Of a stretch of 64,000 bases of DNA, positions 26,730 to 35,209 are shown piece by piece. Below the pieces are notes generated by a model, which saw only the letters and a list, made by a program, of their open reading frames with translations, made no database searches and was not told where the DNA came from. Position numbers and translations under genes: made by a program. Origin of the DNA: Desulfobacca acetoxidans DSM 11109 (GTDB lineage: Bacteria > Desulfobacterota > Desulfobaccia > Desulfobaccales > Desulfobaccaceae). How positions within the stretch are numbered: the first letter of the stretch is position 1; each line of letters begins with the position of its first letter. Location: positions 310,001 to 374,000 of the forward strand of contig NC_015388.1 of NCBI RefSeq assembly GCF_000195295.1. Direction: 5' to 3'.

Positions 26730-27767
26730 TCACCGATAGAGCAAAGGCGGCGCTGCTGATTTCCGGGCGGCGACTTCTCCGATGACGTAAGCGGTTTCCT
26801 TCAGAGCATGCAGACGTTGTAAGATATCGGTAACGTATTCCTCCCTGACAATTATCACCATCCCGATGCCATTATTGAATACCCGCCACATCTCTTCGAC
26901 TGGGATGTCGCCCTGTTGTTGCAGAAAGTCGAAGATAGCCGGTCGACTCCACTGTTGCCGATGGATGATAGCCTGACAGGTTTGCGGCAGAATACGGGGG
27001 ATGTTGTCGGTCAAACCGCCGCCGGTGATGTGAGCCAGACCGGAAAGGGGAAAATCTCTGAGGAGATTGAGGACAGTGTCCACGTAAATTTTGGTGGGCT
27101 CCAGTAGTTCTTCGCCCAGCGGACGGCCCAAGGCAGGAATATGATCTGCAAGATCATAGTGCTGCTGTTCGAAAAGGATATGGCGAACCAGCGAGAAGCC
27201 GTTCGCATGGAGACCGCTGGCCGCAATACCGATAATCCGGTCGCCCACGGCGATTTCCGAACCGTCAATAATATGGTTGCGTTCCACAACGCCCACGATA
27301 AATCCGGCCAGATCATAATCCTGGAGCTGGTAGACTCCCGGCATTTCGGCGGTTTCTCCCCCAATAAGCGAGCAGCGGGCCTGCAGGCAGCCTTGGGTGA
27401 GGCCGGCGACGATCTCGGTAGCGATGTCTTGCCGCAATCGTCCCATGGCCAGATAATCCAAGAAAAATAGAGGGGTGGCACCATGTACAATAATGTCATT
27501 AGCGCACATGGCCACCAGATCTATCCCGATAGTGTCATGTTTATTCATGGCGATGGCGATCTTCAGTTTGGTGCCAACACCATCGGTAGAGGAAACCAGC
27601 ACCGGGTCCTGGTATTTATGGAGATTTAGGTGAAAGAAGCCGCCGAAACCACCGATATCCCCCAGCACGCCGCTTCGATAGGTTGTCTTTACCATTGCCC
27701 GGATTTTTTGCAAAAATGTATCTGCTCCGGCGATATCTACTCCTGCATCGCGATAGGTCGCCGCCAT
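26730..27767 (-). CDS. purM: Phosphoribosylformylglycinamidine cyclo-ligase (AIR synthetase)
   Basis: 345 residues from ATG 27767, chosen because GGGGAGAG stands before it; the frame continues to 27830 but the usual PurM start is TYRDAGVDIAGAD. Other motifs: DGVGTKLKIA, MCANDIIVHGATPLFFLDY and ITGGGLTDNIPR. It makes aminoimidazole ribonucleotide in step five of purine synthesis. Other purine genes are scattered (purE at 42830). It follows the DUF134 gene by about 100 bases. Confidence 0.95.
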   Translation of the reverse strand: MAATYRDAGVDIAGADTFLQKIRAMVKTTYRSGVLGDIGGFGGFFHLNLHKYQDPVLVSSTDGVGTKLKIAIAMNKHDTIGIDLVAMCANDIIVHGATPLFFLDYLAMGRLRQDIATEIVAGLTQGCLQARCSLIGGETAEMPGVYQLQDYDLAGFIVGVVERNHIIDGSEIAVGDRIIGIAASGLHANGFSLVRHILFEQQHYDLADHIPALGRPLGEELLEPTKIYVDTVLNLLRDFPLSGLAHITGGGLTDNIPRILPQTCQAIIHRQQWSRPAIFDFLQQQGDIPVEEMWRVFNNGIGMVIIVREEYVTDILQRLHALKETAYVIGEVAARKSAAPPLLYR

Positions 27768-27869
27768 GCTTCTCTCCCCTGAAGACGAACAGTATTTCAA
27801 AAAATAACATTGCCAGACCGCTAGAGTCAACCTTTCAGTGGGATCAACACCTAAGACAAAAATGGATAA

Positions 27870-28277
27870 CTAGGTAAATAATCGCTGAATGGAAGAACCC
27901 TGACACCGGGGGCAGTTCTGGGAGGTGGTGGAATCGTTGTTATTACTCCAGGTATGGTCGCAATCTTGACAGACGAAGCGACGTTCGGCTACCCGGTAGT
28001 CCCCGCCAGCAATTTTAATGGCTTTGCCATGAACCAAGGCATCGGCAACGGCCCCATGGGCTTTGGCGAGCATACGGGTAACGGTCGGTCGCGAAACATT
28101 CATTTCTTGGGCGACTTCTTCCTGACTAAGGCCCAGAAAATCTGACAGCCGAAGCGCCTCCAATTCATCGACGCTAATAACAACCTGCTCCAAACTGCGC
28201 ATGGGGACGCCTTGCGGTTTGAAAAACGTTACCCCTGGTTCAAATCCAACCCAACGGCATTTGCGTGGACGCGCCAT
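27870..28277 (-). CDS. DUF134 family DNA-binding protein with C-terminal zinc ribbon
   Basis: 135 residues. It opens MARPRKCRWVGFEPG and FFKPQGVP, then a helix-turn-helix (LSQEEVAQEMNVSRPTVTRM, about 50-70), AHGAVADALVHGKAIKIAGG, and a four-cysteine ribbon (CQDCDHTW, NCPRCQG). The DUF134 family is a sigma-like regulator group often near iron-molybdenum cofactor or metal genes. Here it may control purM or the divergent phosphorylase, but nothing in the sequence proves that. Confidence 0.8.
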   Translation of the reverse strand: MARPRKCRWVGFEPGVTFFKPQGVPMRSLEQVVISVDELEALRLSDFLGLSQEEVAQEMNVSRPTVTRMLAKAHGAVADALVHGKAIKIAGGDYRVAERRFVCQDCDHTWSNNNDSTTSQNCPRCQGSSIQRLFT

Positions 28278-28457
28278 CTGATTATTTCAACCTTCTATTC
28301 TCGTTGCCGTTTATTTTGAGGATCACAAGTTCGTTAACAAATAGCCGGTAATCAGAATCTTTTATAGGTTATGAGTGATTGAGAAAGAATGACACGTTGT
28401 CGGAAAAAACCAGGCTTGCCACAAAAATGAAAAGTTCATTTTCCTGGGTTCACCTTG

Positions 28458-28463
28458 TATAAT
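28458..28463 (+). promoter_or_regulatory. Consensus -10 box
   Basis: TATAAT. The six bases 17 upstream are TTCATT, a poor -35. It could start the candidate RNA at 28470 or the long leader of the phosphorylase. Confidence 0.4.
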
Positions 28464-28469
28464 GGTTTT

Positions 28470-28561
28470 ACGTATTGCAGGTCGCACACTAAACGCGGCA
28501 AGCCCATTGAGGTTAAAAGGTATTGCCAAACCGGTTCCTACTGTTGCCTGAGCGTCGCGAC
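28470..28561 (+). ncRNA. Candidate structured RNA or leader, unidentified
   Basis: GTCGC (28481-28485) can pair with GCGAC (28557-28561); inside, CGCGGCAA (28494-28501) pairs with TTGCC-TGA-GCG (28544-28554) with a 3-base bulge, and the apical loop contains AACCGGTT. It follows a TATAAT. I do not recognise 6S RNA, SRP RNA, a purine or a SAM riboswitch. It may be coincidence. Confidence 0.25.
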
Positions 28562-28735
28562 GGGTCTAAAAATCTTATCAATACACAATTCTTCGCTGGG
28601 CTCGGAATGGCACCTTTGTAAGATATGGCTCTTGAGATAGCTTCCAGTATTTTATTTGAAATACAATTTTATCAGATTTTTTGATAAATACGCACTATTA
28701 ATTTTTATTCTCTTGATTTATGAAGGGGCTTTGCT

Positions 28736-29569
28736 ATGGTTTCTGACAATTTTCCCCGCCAGGTGGAGGAAGCGGCGGCGTTCCTGCGGCAAGAATTAGC
28801 CCAGGAGCCTGCTATCGGCATTATTTTGGGAACTGGCGCCGGGGGATTAGGAGCTGATCTAAAACGCAGTAAATCCATCCCCTACGAAGCGATTCCACAT
28901 TTCCCTCGATCTTCGGCGCCCAGTCATGCCGGAAAGCTGATCTGTGGTGTCCTGGAAGGGAAAACTGTGCTAATGTTTCAAGGGCGATTTCATGCCTATG
29001 AGGGATATACCCTGCGTCAGGTGTCTTTCCCGGTGCGCGTATTGGCGGCCCTAAAGGCCTCCCATCTTATTCTGACAAATGCCGCCGGGGGCTTGAACCC
29101 ATTGTTTCAGGCGGGTGATTTGATGCTTATTCGTGACCACATAAACCTTTTGGGAAACAATCCTCTGACAGGCGAAAACGTGGATGAGTGGGGTCCCCGT
29201 TTTCCGGATATGAGCCAGGTCTATGACCCGCAATTGGGCGAATTGGCCGAGCAGACGGCCCTCGAACTTGGCATCCGTCTACGACAGGGAGTGTATGTGG
29301 CGGTTAAGGGCCCTAGTTTAGAAACCCCGGCAGAAACGCGTTTCCTGCGCTTCATTGGCGCCGACGCGGTGGGCATGTCTACCGTAGCCGAGGCCATCAC
29401 CGCTGCGCATGCCGGTCTGCGCCTGTTAGGGGTTTCCGTTATCAGTAATGTCAACCGGCCTGACGCTATGGCGGTTATTGCAATCGAAGAGGTGATCAAC
29501 ATGGTACAGCGGGCCGAACCTCGCTTGTCCGCCCTGCTCAAAGGGATTGTAGCTAAACTGCCGGATTGA
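28736..29569 (+). CDS. punA: Purine nucleoside phosphorylase, trimeric type
   Basis: 277 residues. The phosphate- and base-binding blocks are present: GIILGTGAGGLGADL, RFHAYEGYTLRQVSFPVR, LTNAAGGLNPLFQAGDLM, KGPSLETPAETRFLR and VGMSTVAEAITAAHAGLR. It splits purine nucleosides with phosphate to base and ribose-1-phosphate. The asparagine in ISNVNRPDA favours 6-oxopurine nucleosides. GAAGGGG stands before the ATG. Probably co-transcribed with nagZ 36 bases downstream. Confidence 0.9.
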   Translation: MVSDNFPRQVEEAAAFLRQELAQEPAIGIILGTGAGGLGADLKRSKSIPYEAIPHFPRSSAPSHAGKLICGVLEGKTVLMFQGRFHAYEGYTLRQVSFPVRVLAALKASHLILTNAAGGLNPLFQAGDLMLIRDHINLLGNNPLTGENVDEWGPRFPDMSQVYDPQLGELAEQTALELGIRLRQGVYVAVKGPSLETPAETRFLRFIGADAVGMSTVAEAITAAHAGLRLLGVSVISNVNRPDAMAVIAIEEVINMVQRAEPRLSALLKGIVAKLPD

Positions 29570-29605
29570 AGCGAAGGCCGCCTTCTCTCAAGAGGATTTT
29601 CAGAT

Positions 29606-30625
29606 ATGACAAAGCCTTGGGGACAAATGCTCATGGTTGGCATTCCGGGCCTCCACCTGGATGAAGTTGCCCGAACTCTCATCCGTGATCTGCAGGTAGG
29701 GGGAATTATCCTTTTTAAACGCAACATCTCCCATCCTCAGCAGGTAGCCGAGCTCATCGACGCCTGCCAGCAGACGGCGCTGGCCGCCAGCGGGTATCCC
29801 CTCCTGGTGGCGGTAGACCAGGAAGGAGGGCCGGTACAGCGGTTTCGGCACCCCTGGCTGGAGACTCCTTCAGCTCGTCAAATGGGCGCCGCCGGAGATC
29901 TGGCCGCGATAGAACATAGCGCTCAACGTGTTGCTCAAGAGCTGCAGTTGATGGGTGTCAACGTCAACCTGGCACCGGTATTAGACGTCGCCCGGAATCC
30001 GGATTGCCCCTTGTGGGAACGTTCTTATAGTGCTGATCCCGAGGCAGTGGTGCGTTGCGGTCTGGCTGCAGTCAGAGGATACCTGGCTGGAGGGGTTTTG
30101 CCGGTAGTCAAACACTTCCCTGGACTGGGCGCTACCAGACTTGACTCGCATCTTGATCTGCCCACGGTCGAAGGCGGAACCGATGCCGGAAATGAAGATC
30201 TCTTCCCGTTTCGGGAGGCGATCACCGCTGGCATTCCGGCGGTGATGTGTGCCCATTTGCTCGTCCCCTCCTGGGACAGCAATCTACCGACTTCTCTATC
30301 GCCGGTAGCAGTCACACGCATCCTGCGGCAGCATCTAAAGTTCTTCGGCCTGATTTTTTCCGATGATCTGGAAATGGGGGCTATCACGAGAAAATGGCCG
30401 GTGCCCGAGGCGGCGCGGCGAGCCGTAGCCGCTGGCATTGATATTATCCTAATCTGCGAACAGATCGAAAACGTCAAAAAAACCCTAGCCGCTCTCTCTC
30501 AATCGCCAGAACTGGAGTCTCGTTTACGGTCTGCTTGGCAGCGAATACAGCAGTATAAGAAGACTCTGCCCCAGCTACGGCTTAATCTTGAGGCCATCCA
30601 GGCTCGCTTTGCGTCCGGGCACTAG
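29606..30625 (+). CDS. nagZ: Beta-N-acetylhexosaminidase NagZ (glycoside hydrolase family 3)
   Basis: 339 residues. Motifs in order: VAVDQEGGPVQRF, ERSYSADPEAV, VVKHFPGLGATRLDSHLDLP (the Lys-His-Phe loop; LDSH carries the proton-donor histidine region) and the nucleophile aspartate in FSDDLEMGAI. It removes N-acetylglucosamine from anhydromuropeptides in cell-wall recycling in the cytoplasm. An AGAGGA site lies upstream. It pairs with the nearby lytic transglycosylase (41930) in function, not in operon. Confidence 0.92.
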   Translation: MTKPWGQMLMVGIPGLHLDEVARTLIRDLQVGGIILFKRNISHPQQVAELIDACQQTALAASGYPLLVAVDQEGGPVQRFRHPWLETPSARQMGAAGDLAAIEHSAQRVAQELQLMGVNVNLAPVLDVARNPDCPLWERSYSADPEAVVRCGLAAVRGYLAGGVLPVVKHFPGLGATRLDSHLDLPTVEGGTDAGNEDLFPFREAITAGIPAVMCAHLLVPSWDSNLPTSLSPVAVTRILRQHLKFFGLIFSDDLEMGAITRKWPVPEAARRAVAAGIDIILICEQIENVKKTLAALSQSPELESRLRSAWQRIQQYKKTLPQLRLNLEAIQARFASGH

Positions 30626-31159
30626 CGCCACAGCGGGACCGGACGGGGCCACCTGATTGTACCTCAAAGGCAGTAATGACATTGGAAATGAGATTTACGG
30701 AGAAAAATTTTAAGGCCGGGAGGGGGTAACCCGGCCTTGGGGAGAAAGGAGAAAACGGTGTATATATATATTTTTTTAAGGGGGAACCTTTTTCACTATA
30801 TAATGCACTTTATATGCCATTATCATAAATAGGCTTAATAATATTATATGTATATGAATTAATTGATAAATGCTAAATAACCGGAGTGAACTCTCTTGAA
30901 GCGCAGTTCAAAAATTTTTACCATTTTTATGCAGTTATTGTTCATTTAACTATATCATTTTGATAATCTTAAGATTATTTTGATACAAAATTCTAGTCGG
31001 TAAAAAAAGAAATTTAAACTATTGGAACCGAGCCTTGGCAGAAGTCCTATCACCCGGCTCCGTGGTGGGCAGGTTGATTAACCAGGCATGGCTGGTTGGG
31101 CAATGCCAGCCTTGTCGGCGAAGCAGGAGTTCTGCCAATCTCCCATCAGGAGAATCTCA
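30626..31159. other. 534-base gap, very AT-rich in the middle
   Basis: Holds the hairpin at 30712-30738 and a GGCTGG/CCAGCC hairpin at 31090-31111. The stretch 30750-31020 is strongly AT-rich. No gene recognised. Confidence 0.4.
30712..30738. other. 9-bp hairpin after nagZ
   Basis: AAGGCCGGG, nine-base loop, CCCGGCCTT. Followed by GGGGAGAAAGGAG rather than T on the plus strand; the T-rich side is on the minus strand. Possible terminator or structured element. Confidence 0.45.
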
Positions 31160-31363
31160 ATGTCTGGACCAAAGATGCCTTTACGGTCGCTGCAGAATCG
31201 GCTGATCTGGTTTTTTCTCTTTATCATGCTTATCGGTTTGGGCGCAGGCTATTACTTTAGCAGTCCTCTCTACACCATGGTGGGGTTATTGGGGATGGGA
31301 GTGGTGATTGGCGGCCTTTTGCGCTTAGTGTTGGACTATCGCCAACTCAGCAAGCGACGGTGA
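31160..31363 (+). CDS. Small two-helix membrane protein
   Basis: 67 residues from ATG 31160, preceded by AGGAG; the frame is open from 31088 but without a site. Two hydrophobic segments (LIWFFLFIMLIGLGAGYYF and MVGLLGMGVVIGGLLRLVL) and a basic tail QLSKRR. Small proteins of this shape often sit before or inside ATP synthase operons (AtpZ/AtpI-like), but no such genes are near. Function unknown. Confidence 0.6.
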   Translation: MSGPKMPLRSLQNRLIWFFLFIMLIGLGAGYYFSSPLYTMVGLLGMGVVIGGLLRLVLDYRQLSKRR

Positions 31364-31400
31364 TGAAACGGAAACCGATCAAAAATGTCGCCGGACACAT

Positions 31401-31724
31401 TTAACTTACGAGGGACAGGTACAAAAAGTAGATTTTCAGGAACAGGGCATACCTTCGACGATACGCCGGTCTGTGCAACACGGCATAGATGTAGCCGAGA
31501 ATCTCTTCGGGCTCGTAATGGTGGAGGTATTTCTGATTGTTAACTTGGCGTAACCCTGGCGCAAAATCCTCACTCCGGTTTTTACCGCTGAGGGGATCGG
31601 CCAAAATGCGGAAAAAGCTTAACGCGGGAATTTTTGCTTTTGACTCTAGGGTAATTATAAAATTCTTACCAAGGTCCGATGCCGCCACAAGACAGCAAAA
31701 TCCTTGAAGCATCGGCCTGGTCAT
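31401..31724 (-). pseudogene. C-terminal relic of a type ISP restriction-modification enzyme
   Basis: A leftward frame of 107 codons. Its last part (EEILGYIYAVLHRPAYRRRY followed by ALFLKIYFLYLSL) matches the pattern shared by the C-termini of large type ISP enzymes and related predicted helicases (Y-I/V-Y-A-V-L-H-x-P-x-Y-R-x-R-Y-x-x-x-L-K-x-D-F-P-R-I-P). Earlier residues (CLVAASDLGKNFIITLESKA) match the segment before it. The helicase, methylase and nuclease parts, over 1000 residues, are missing, and the run into pyrF shows a deletion. It is a remnant of a lost defence gene. Confidence 0.6.
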
Positions 31725-31762
31725 GGTAGACTGGATGCAGATTGTTAAGCAGAAGAGCGGAA

Positions 31763-32479
31763 ATGGAAGCTAAAAAACGATTGATATTCCCTTTAGATGC
31801 GCCCGACGGCAAGCAGGCCCGGCAGTTGATCCGGCTGTTGCAGAATGAAGTTGGATTGTTCAAGGTCGGACTGGAGCTGTTTGTTGCGGAAGGGCCGCAG
31901 TTTTTTCGGACTATGGCGGCGGAGGCTGGAACCGATTTTTTCCTGGACCTGAAATTTCACGATATCCCCGAGACCATGAGCCGTGCCCTTAAAAACCTGT
32001 TTTCGGGGGTAGCCTTGACCACAATCCATTGTGATCAGGGGGCCCGGTTGCTGCGAGCGGTGCAAGAGACGCAGGATCGCGGAATCAACGTATTAGGCGT
32101 CACTGTCTTAACCAGTATCGATGGCAAGGACCTGCTGGCCGCCGGTATTGATCCGAGGTATGCCAATCCCCCTCGGGAGCTTGTCTTGTTGCGGGCGGGT
32201 CTGGCCAAGGCTGCCGGATGCAGTGGAGTGGTCTGTTCGGGCCAGGAGGCGCAAGTAGTAAAGGAGAGATTCGGCTCCGATTTTATCGTCGTCTGTCCGG
32301 GCATCCGGCCGGAGTGGTCTGTTGCCCCGGAAGATGATCAGAAAAGAATCATGACGCCGTCTGAGGCTATCAAGGCCGGCGCCGATTATATCGTCGTAGG
32401 ACGGCCCATTCGCCTGGCTGCCGACTCGGTAGCTGCGGCCCGGATGGTAGTGGCGGAGATAGCTGCGGCATTGCAATAA
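31763..32479 (+). CDS. pyrF: Orotidine 5'-phosphate decarboxylase
   Basis: 238 residues from ATG 31763 (AGAGCGG upstream; a TTG at 31742 is less likely). The catalytic array D62, K64, D67 is in FLDLKFHDIP. VTVLTSIDGKDL and VVGRPIRLAADSVAAA complete the barrel and phosphate site. It makes UMP in pyrimidine synthesis. It stands directly beside the restriction relic. Confidence 0.95.
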   Translation: MEAKKRLIFPLDAPDGKQARQLIRLLQNEVGLFKVGLELFVAEGPQFFRTMAAEAGTDFFLDLKFHDIPETMSRALKNLFSGVALTTIHCDQGARLLRAVQETQDRGINVLGVTVLTSIDGKDLLAAGIDPRYANPPRELVLLRAGLAKAAGCSGVVCSGQEAQVVKERFGSDFIVVCPGIRPEWSVAPEDDQKRIMTPSEAIKAGADYIVVGRPIRLAADSVAAARMVVAEIAAALQ

Positions 32480-32496
32480 TCAGAGTTACAGCCCCC

Positions 32497-33768
32497 CTAA
32501 GTAACCTCTGCCGAAAGGTCTTTTTCAACCTGGGGCAGGCCTGACAATAAAAAAACAGCGCTTAGGCTCAGGGCCACCAGAGCTAGCGCTACCCCCCATT
32601 GCAATCCGGCCAAATCCGCCAGCCAGCCGATCAGAAAGGGTGACGGGACATCTCCGATCAGGTGAATGACGATGATATTGCAGGCAACGGCGATGGCTCG
32701 GCGAGTCGGACCGGCGACGCTGACAATGAGCGTGGTCAGTAGCGCCGGGTTCAGGAATAAAAGGAAGATGGCCGCAAACAGGCCGATCTGATAGGCTGTT
32801 GAATTAGTGGCAAAGATAGCCAAAACCCCGAACGGCAGGGCCAGGGCCACTCCCAACCCTGATACCCACAGATGTGCCCTCCGGCTGTATCGAAAGAGCC
32901 AGTCTCCTCCCCAACCGCCCGCCAACGTTCCCAGCCCCCCGGCCACGGTGGTGGCCAGAGCCATCAGCAGGTTGGCCTCCTTCAGGGTCAAACCCTTGGT
33001 TACCTCCAGGAACCGGGGCATCCAGAAAGCCAGTCCCCCCAAGGCGAAGGTAAGAAAGCCATAGCCGGTAGTCACCCGGACAAAGGTAGGGATGCGCCAC
33101 AAGCCCACGACGGCCCGCCAATTCAAGATCTGTTTCTCATGTTGAGCTGCGGCTGCTGCCGGAAGCTGATGACGCGGCAGGGTGTAGACCAGGCTCGCCA
33201 TCAGCAATCCTGGCAGACCGGCCAGCAGAAAGCTCCAGCGCCAGCCCCAGGCACTTCCCACCAGACCGCCAAAAAAGTAGGCTAGTGCCGCCCCTACCGG
33301 AATCGTGGCGTAGAATATGCCTAACACTCGGCCTCGTTTGGCTAACGGTAATATATCGGCCAGGTAGGCGGGAGCCAGGGTGCCGAAGGAGGCCTCTCCC
33401 AACCCCACCAGACCCCGGGCTGCTATTAGACCGGGATAGGTGGTGATCCAGAAGGGCAGGCTCGTGGCCAGGCTCCAGACCGCAGCGCCCAAGGCCATGA
33501 ATTTGCGCCGACCCCAACGGTCTCCCAGATAGCCGAAAACCGGGGCGGAAATCAAATAAACCAAAAAAAAGGCGCTACCCAAAAAGCCGTAGGCTTTATC
33601 AGATAAACCGAAGTCATGTTTGAGCAGGGTATTAACCGCGGCTACAATATAACGGTCAAAATAGTCCAATAAGTTCAGGGTGGTGAGTACGAAGACGACC
33701 CAAAAAATCGGTTTCCGGCTTCTGCTTGGCTGACAGCTTATTTCCATGATTTGTGGGTGCTTTGGCAA
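32497..33768 (-). CDS. Major facilitator superfamily transporter, spinster-like
   Basis: 423 residues with 12 predicted membrane segments. The first loop has the MFS signature GYLGDRWGRRKFMALG, and LNLLDYFDRYIVAAVNTLL in helix 1 is typical of the spinster-like subgroup (related to sphingolipid and organic anion carriers in animals, of unknown substrate in bacteria). A nearby start at 33747 is possible. It converges with pyrF (17-base gap). Confidence 0.8.
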   Translation of the reverse strand: MPKHPQIMEISCQPSRSRKPIFWVVFVLTTLNLLDYFDRYIVAAVNTLLKHDFGLSDKAYGFLGSAFFLVYLISAPVFGYLGDRWGRRKFMALGAAVWSLATSLPFWITTYPGLIAARGLVGLGEASFGTLAPAYLADILPLAKRGRVLGIFYATIPVGAALAYFFGGLVGSAWGWRWSFLLAGLPGLLMASLVYTLPRHQLPAAAAAQHEKQILNWRAVVGLWRIPTFVRVTTGYGFLTFALGGLAFWMPRFLEVTKGLTLKEANLLMALATTVAGGLGTLAGGWGGDWLFRYSRRAHLWVSGLGVALALPFGVLAIFATNSTAYQIGLFAAIFLLFLNPALLTTLIVSVAGPTRRAIAVACNIIVIHLIGDVPSPFLIGWLADLAGLQWGVALALVALSLSAVFLLSGLPQVEKDLSAEVT

Positions 33769-34310
33769 GATTGATACATAGTCTGGCGAACAGGGTCCTG
33801 ACGGGAGACTGAGCGCGAATCCTAAAGCTTCTAAGAGCCCGCAGGTATACGAAATTCGAAACAGCCTTTATTTAAGGGTTCCTATGAGACATTGTCAACT
33901 TATTTTAATCCTCATTGGACTAAGAACAGGCGGAAGTTGTATAATGGAAGGAGTAAAATTCCCTTTAGGAGCCGATTAGGGCCAAAGCTTTTAGAGCAGA
34001 ATTATTCCGGCAGACAGGCTTTGGGTGGACGGCATAATGAACGGCAGGGTCTCCTAATATCCATAAGCTACTGGAGCCGCTATGTCTTGGATGAAATAGG
34101 GGAAAAAATAATATGTCGGGACAGCGGAGGCAAAGGGCTAATCAATCATTGTTATTTCCTCGGACATGTGCTAAAAATGTAACTATTAAGGTGGGATAAC
34201 GAAAGCTTGGAGCATGGTGAACCAGCTTTGGAAAAGAGGTCTTGATATACCTATCTATTGAATAATTTTGGATATCATCCCTCTGATGGTAGCTGTTATG
34301 ATTTATTAAG
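33769..34310. other. Long gap without a recognised gene
   Basis: About 540 bases with low coding signal. Open frames on both strands (for example 33892-34182) lack ribosome sites and family patterns. It may be eroded DNA. Confidence 0.4.
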
Positions 34311-34408
34311 CACCGGCAAACCATGAAAATTATCTGGCGATGGCCCAGGCTCCCAGCCTGTGCAGCAGTCTTTTTCTTATTAACTTGAAACTCGAAACTC
34401 AAAACCCG
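34311..34408 (+). repeat. Dispersed repeat family A, copy 4
   Basis: CCATGAAAATTATCTGGCG, CCCAGCCTGTGCAGC, TTTTTCTTATTAACTTGAAA and CTCGAAACTCAAAAC. It ends 23 bases before plsY. Confidence 0.7.
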
Positions 34409-34431
34409 AACCCATCGTTGGCATAAAAGAG

Positions 34432-35079
34432 ATGTATTATTTCTTGATCCTGTTGGCGGCCGCCTATCTCATAGGGTCAATTCCTTTCGGTCTGGTGGTG
34501 GCCAGGCTGATGGGGGGGCCTGATCCGAGGGAGTCCGGAAGCCGCAATATCGGGGCTGCCAATGTTTACCGGCTACTAGGCCGCAATGCCGGGGCCTTTA
34601 CCCTCTTTGGCGACATTATGAAGGGAACAGTGCCCGTCTTTTTAGCCCGCTGCGGCCTACCCGGTCTGGACGGCTGGCATGAGGCGGCGGTGGCGGCAGT
34701 GGGATTGGCGGCGGTTTGCGGCCACATCTGGCCCTTGTATCTGCGGTTCAGCGGGGGCAAGGCCGTGGCCACAAGTTTCGGAGTACTGCTGGTGATCAGT
34801 CCCTTGGCGGCGGCGACGCTCGCGGGTCTGTACGGGTTGGCCTTCAAAAGGTGGCGAACCTCGTCAGTAGCATCCCTGATCGCAGCCTGGATGGCGCCTC
34901 TGGCAGTGGGGCTGCTTGGCAATCCTAAGGTCTATCTCCTCTTAAGCGGTATTCTCTCAGGATTGATCCTGTGGCGGCATCAGGAAAATATTATCCGGTT
35001 ATGCCGGGGGGAGGAACCGGAATTAGCGGCCGGAGAGTTGCGTTCACCCCCCCCTGGGACATCTGAACAGGATGGCTGA
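34432..35079 (+). CDS. plsY: Glycerol-3-phosphate acyltransferase PlsY
   Basis: 215 residues with about five membrane segments. Family motifs: AYLIGSIPFGLVVARL, GSRNIGAANVYRLLG, GDIMKGTVPV and AVCGHIWPLYLRFSGGKAVA followed by TSFG. It moves an acyl group from acyl phosphate to glycerol-3-phosphate at the inner membrane, the first step of phospholipid synthesis. The C-terminal tail (about 195-215) is longer and acidic/proline-rich. A family A repeat ends just before its start. Confidence 0.94.
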   Translation: MYYFLILLAAAYLIGSIPFGLVVARLMGGPDPRESGSRNIGAANVYRLLGRNAGAFTLFGDIMKGTVPVFLARCGLPGLDGWHEAAVAAVGLAAVCGHIWPLYLRFSGGKAVATSFGVLLVISPLAAATLAGLYGLAFKRWRTSSVASLIAAWMAPLAVGLLGNPKVYLLLSGILSGLILWRHQENIIRLCRGEEPELAAGELRSPPPGTSEQDG

Positions 35080-35209
35080 ATAATTCATGTTCCCAAATGT
35101 ATCATGGAAACGAGGATGACACCGGTAAGTTGGGAATAGAGGATAAAACCGTTAACTTTTAACTTCAAACCTTAAATTCGCTCAGCCAGGTTGCGGTGAG
35201 GAGGATACT

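Larger units (their letters stand above)
28278..28735. other. 458-base gap with a possible structured RNA
   Basis: Divergent region between the DUF134 gene and the phosphorylase. Holds a TATAAT box and a foldable region (28470-28561), then an AT-rich stretch with GATAAA blocks before the phosphorylase. No protein gene seen. Confidence 0.4.

Noticed and set aside
28608-28623. TGGCACCTTTGTAAGA as a sigma-54 promoter before the phosphorylase
   Set aside because: The -24 half is perfect but there is no GC at -12 with correct spacing.
30750-31020. AT-rich stretch as a replication or transfer origin
   Set aside because: No repeated DnaA-box-like 9-mers or iterons were seen.
33892-34182. 96-codon frame in the gap before plsY
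   Set aside because: No ribosome site, no family pattern, composition as in non-coding DNA.
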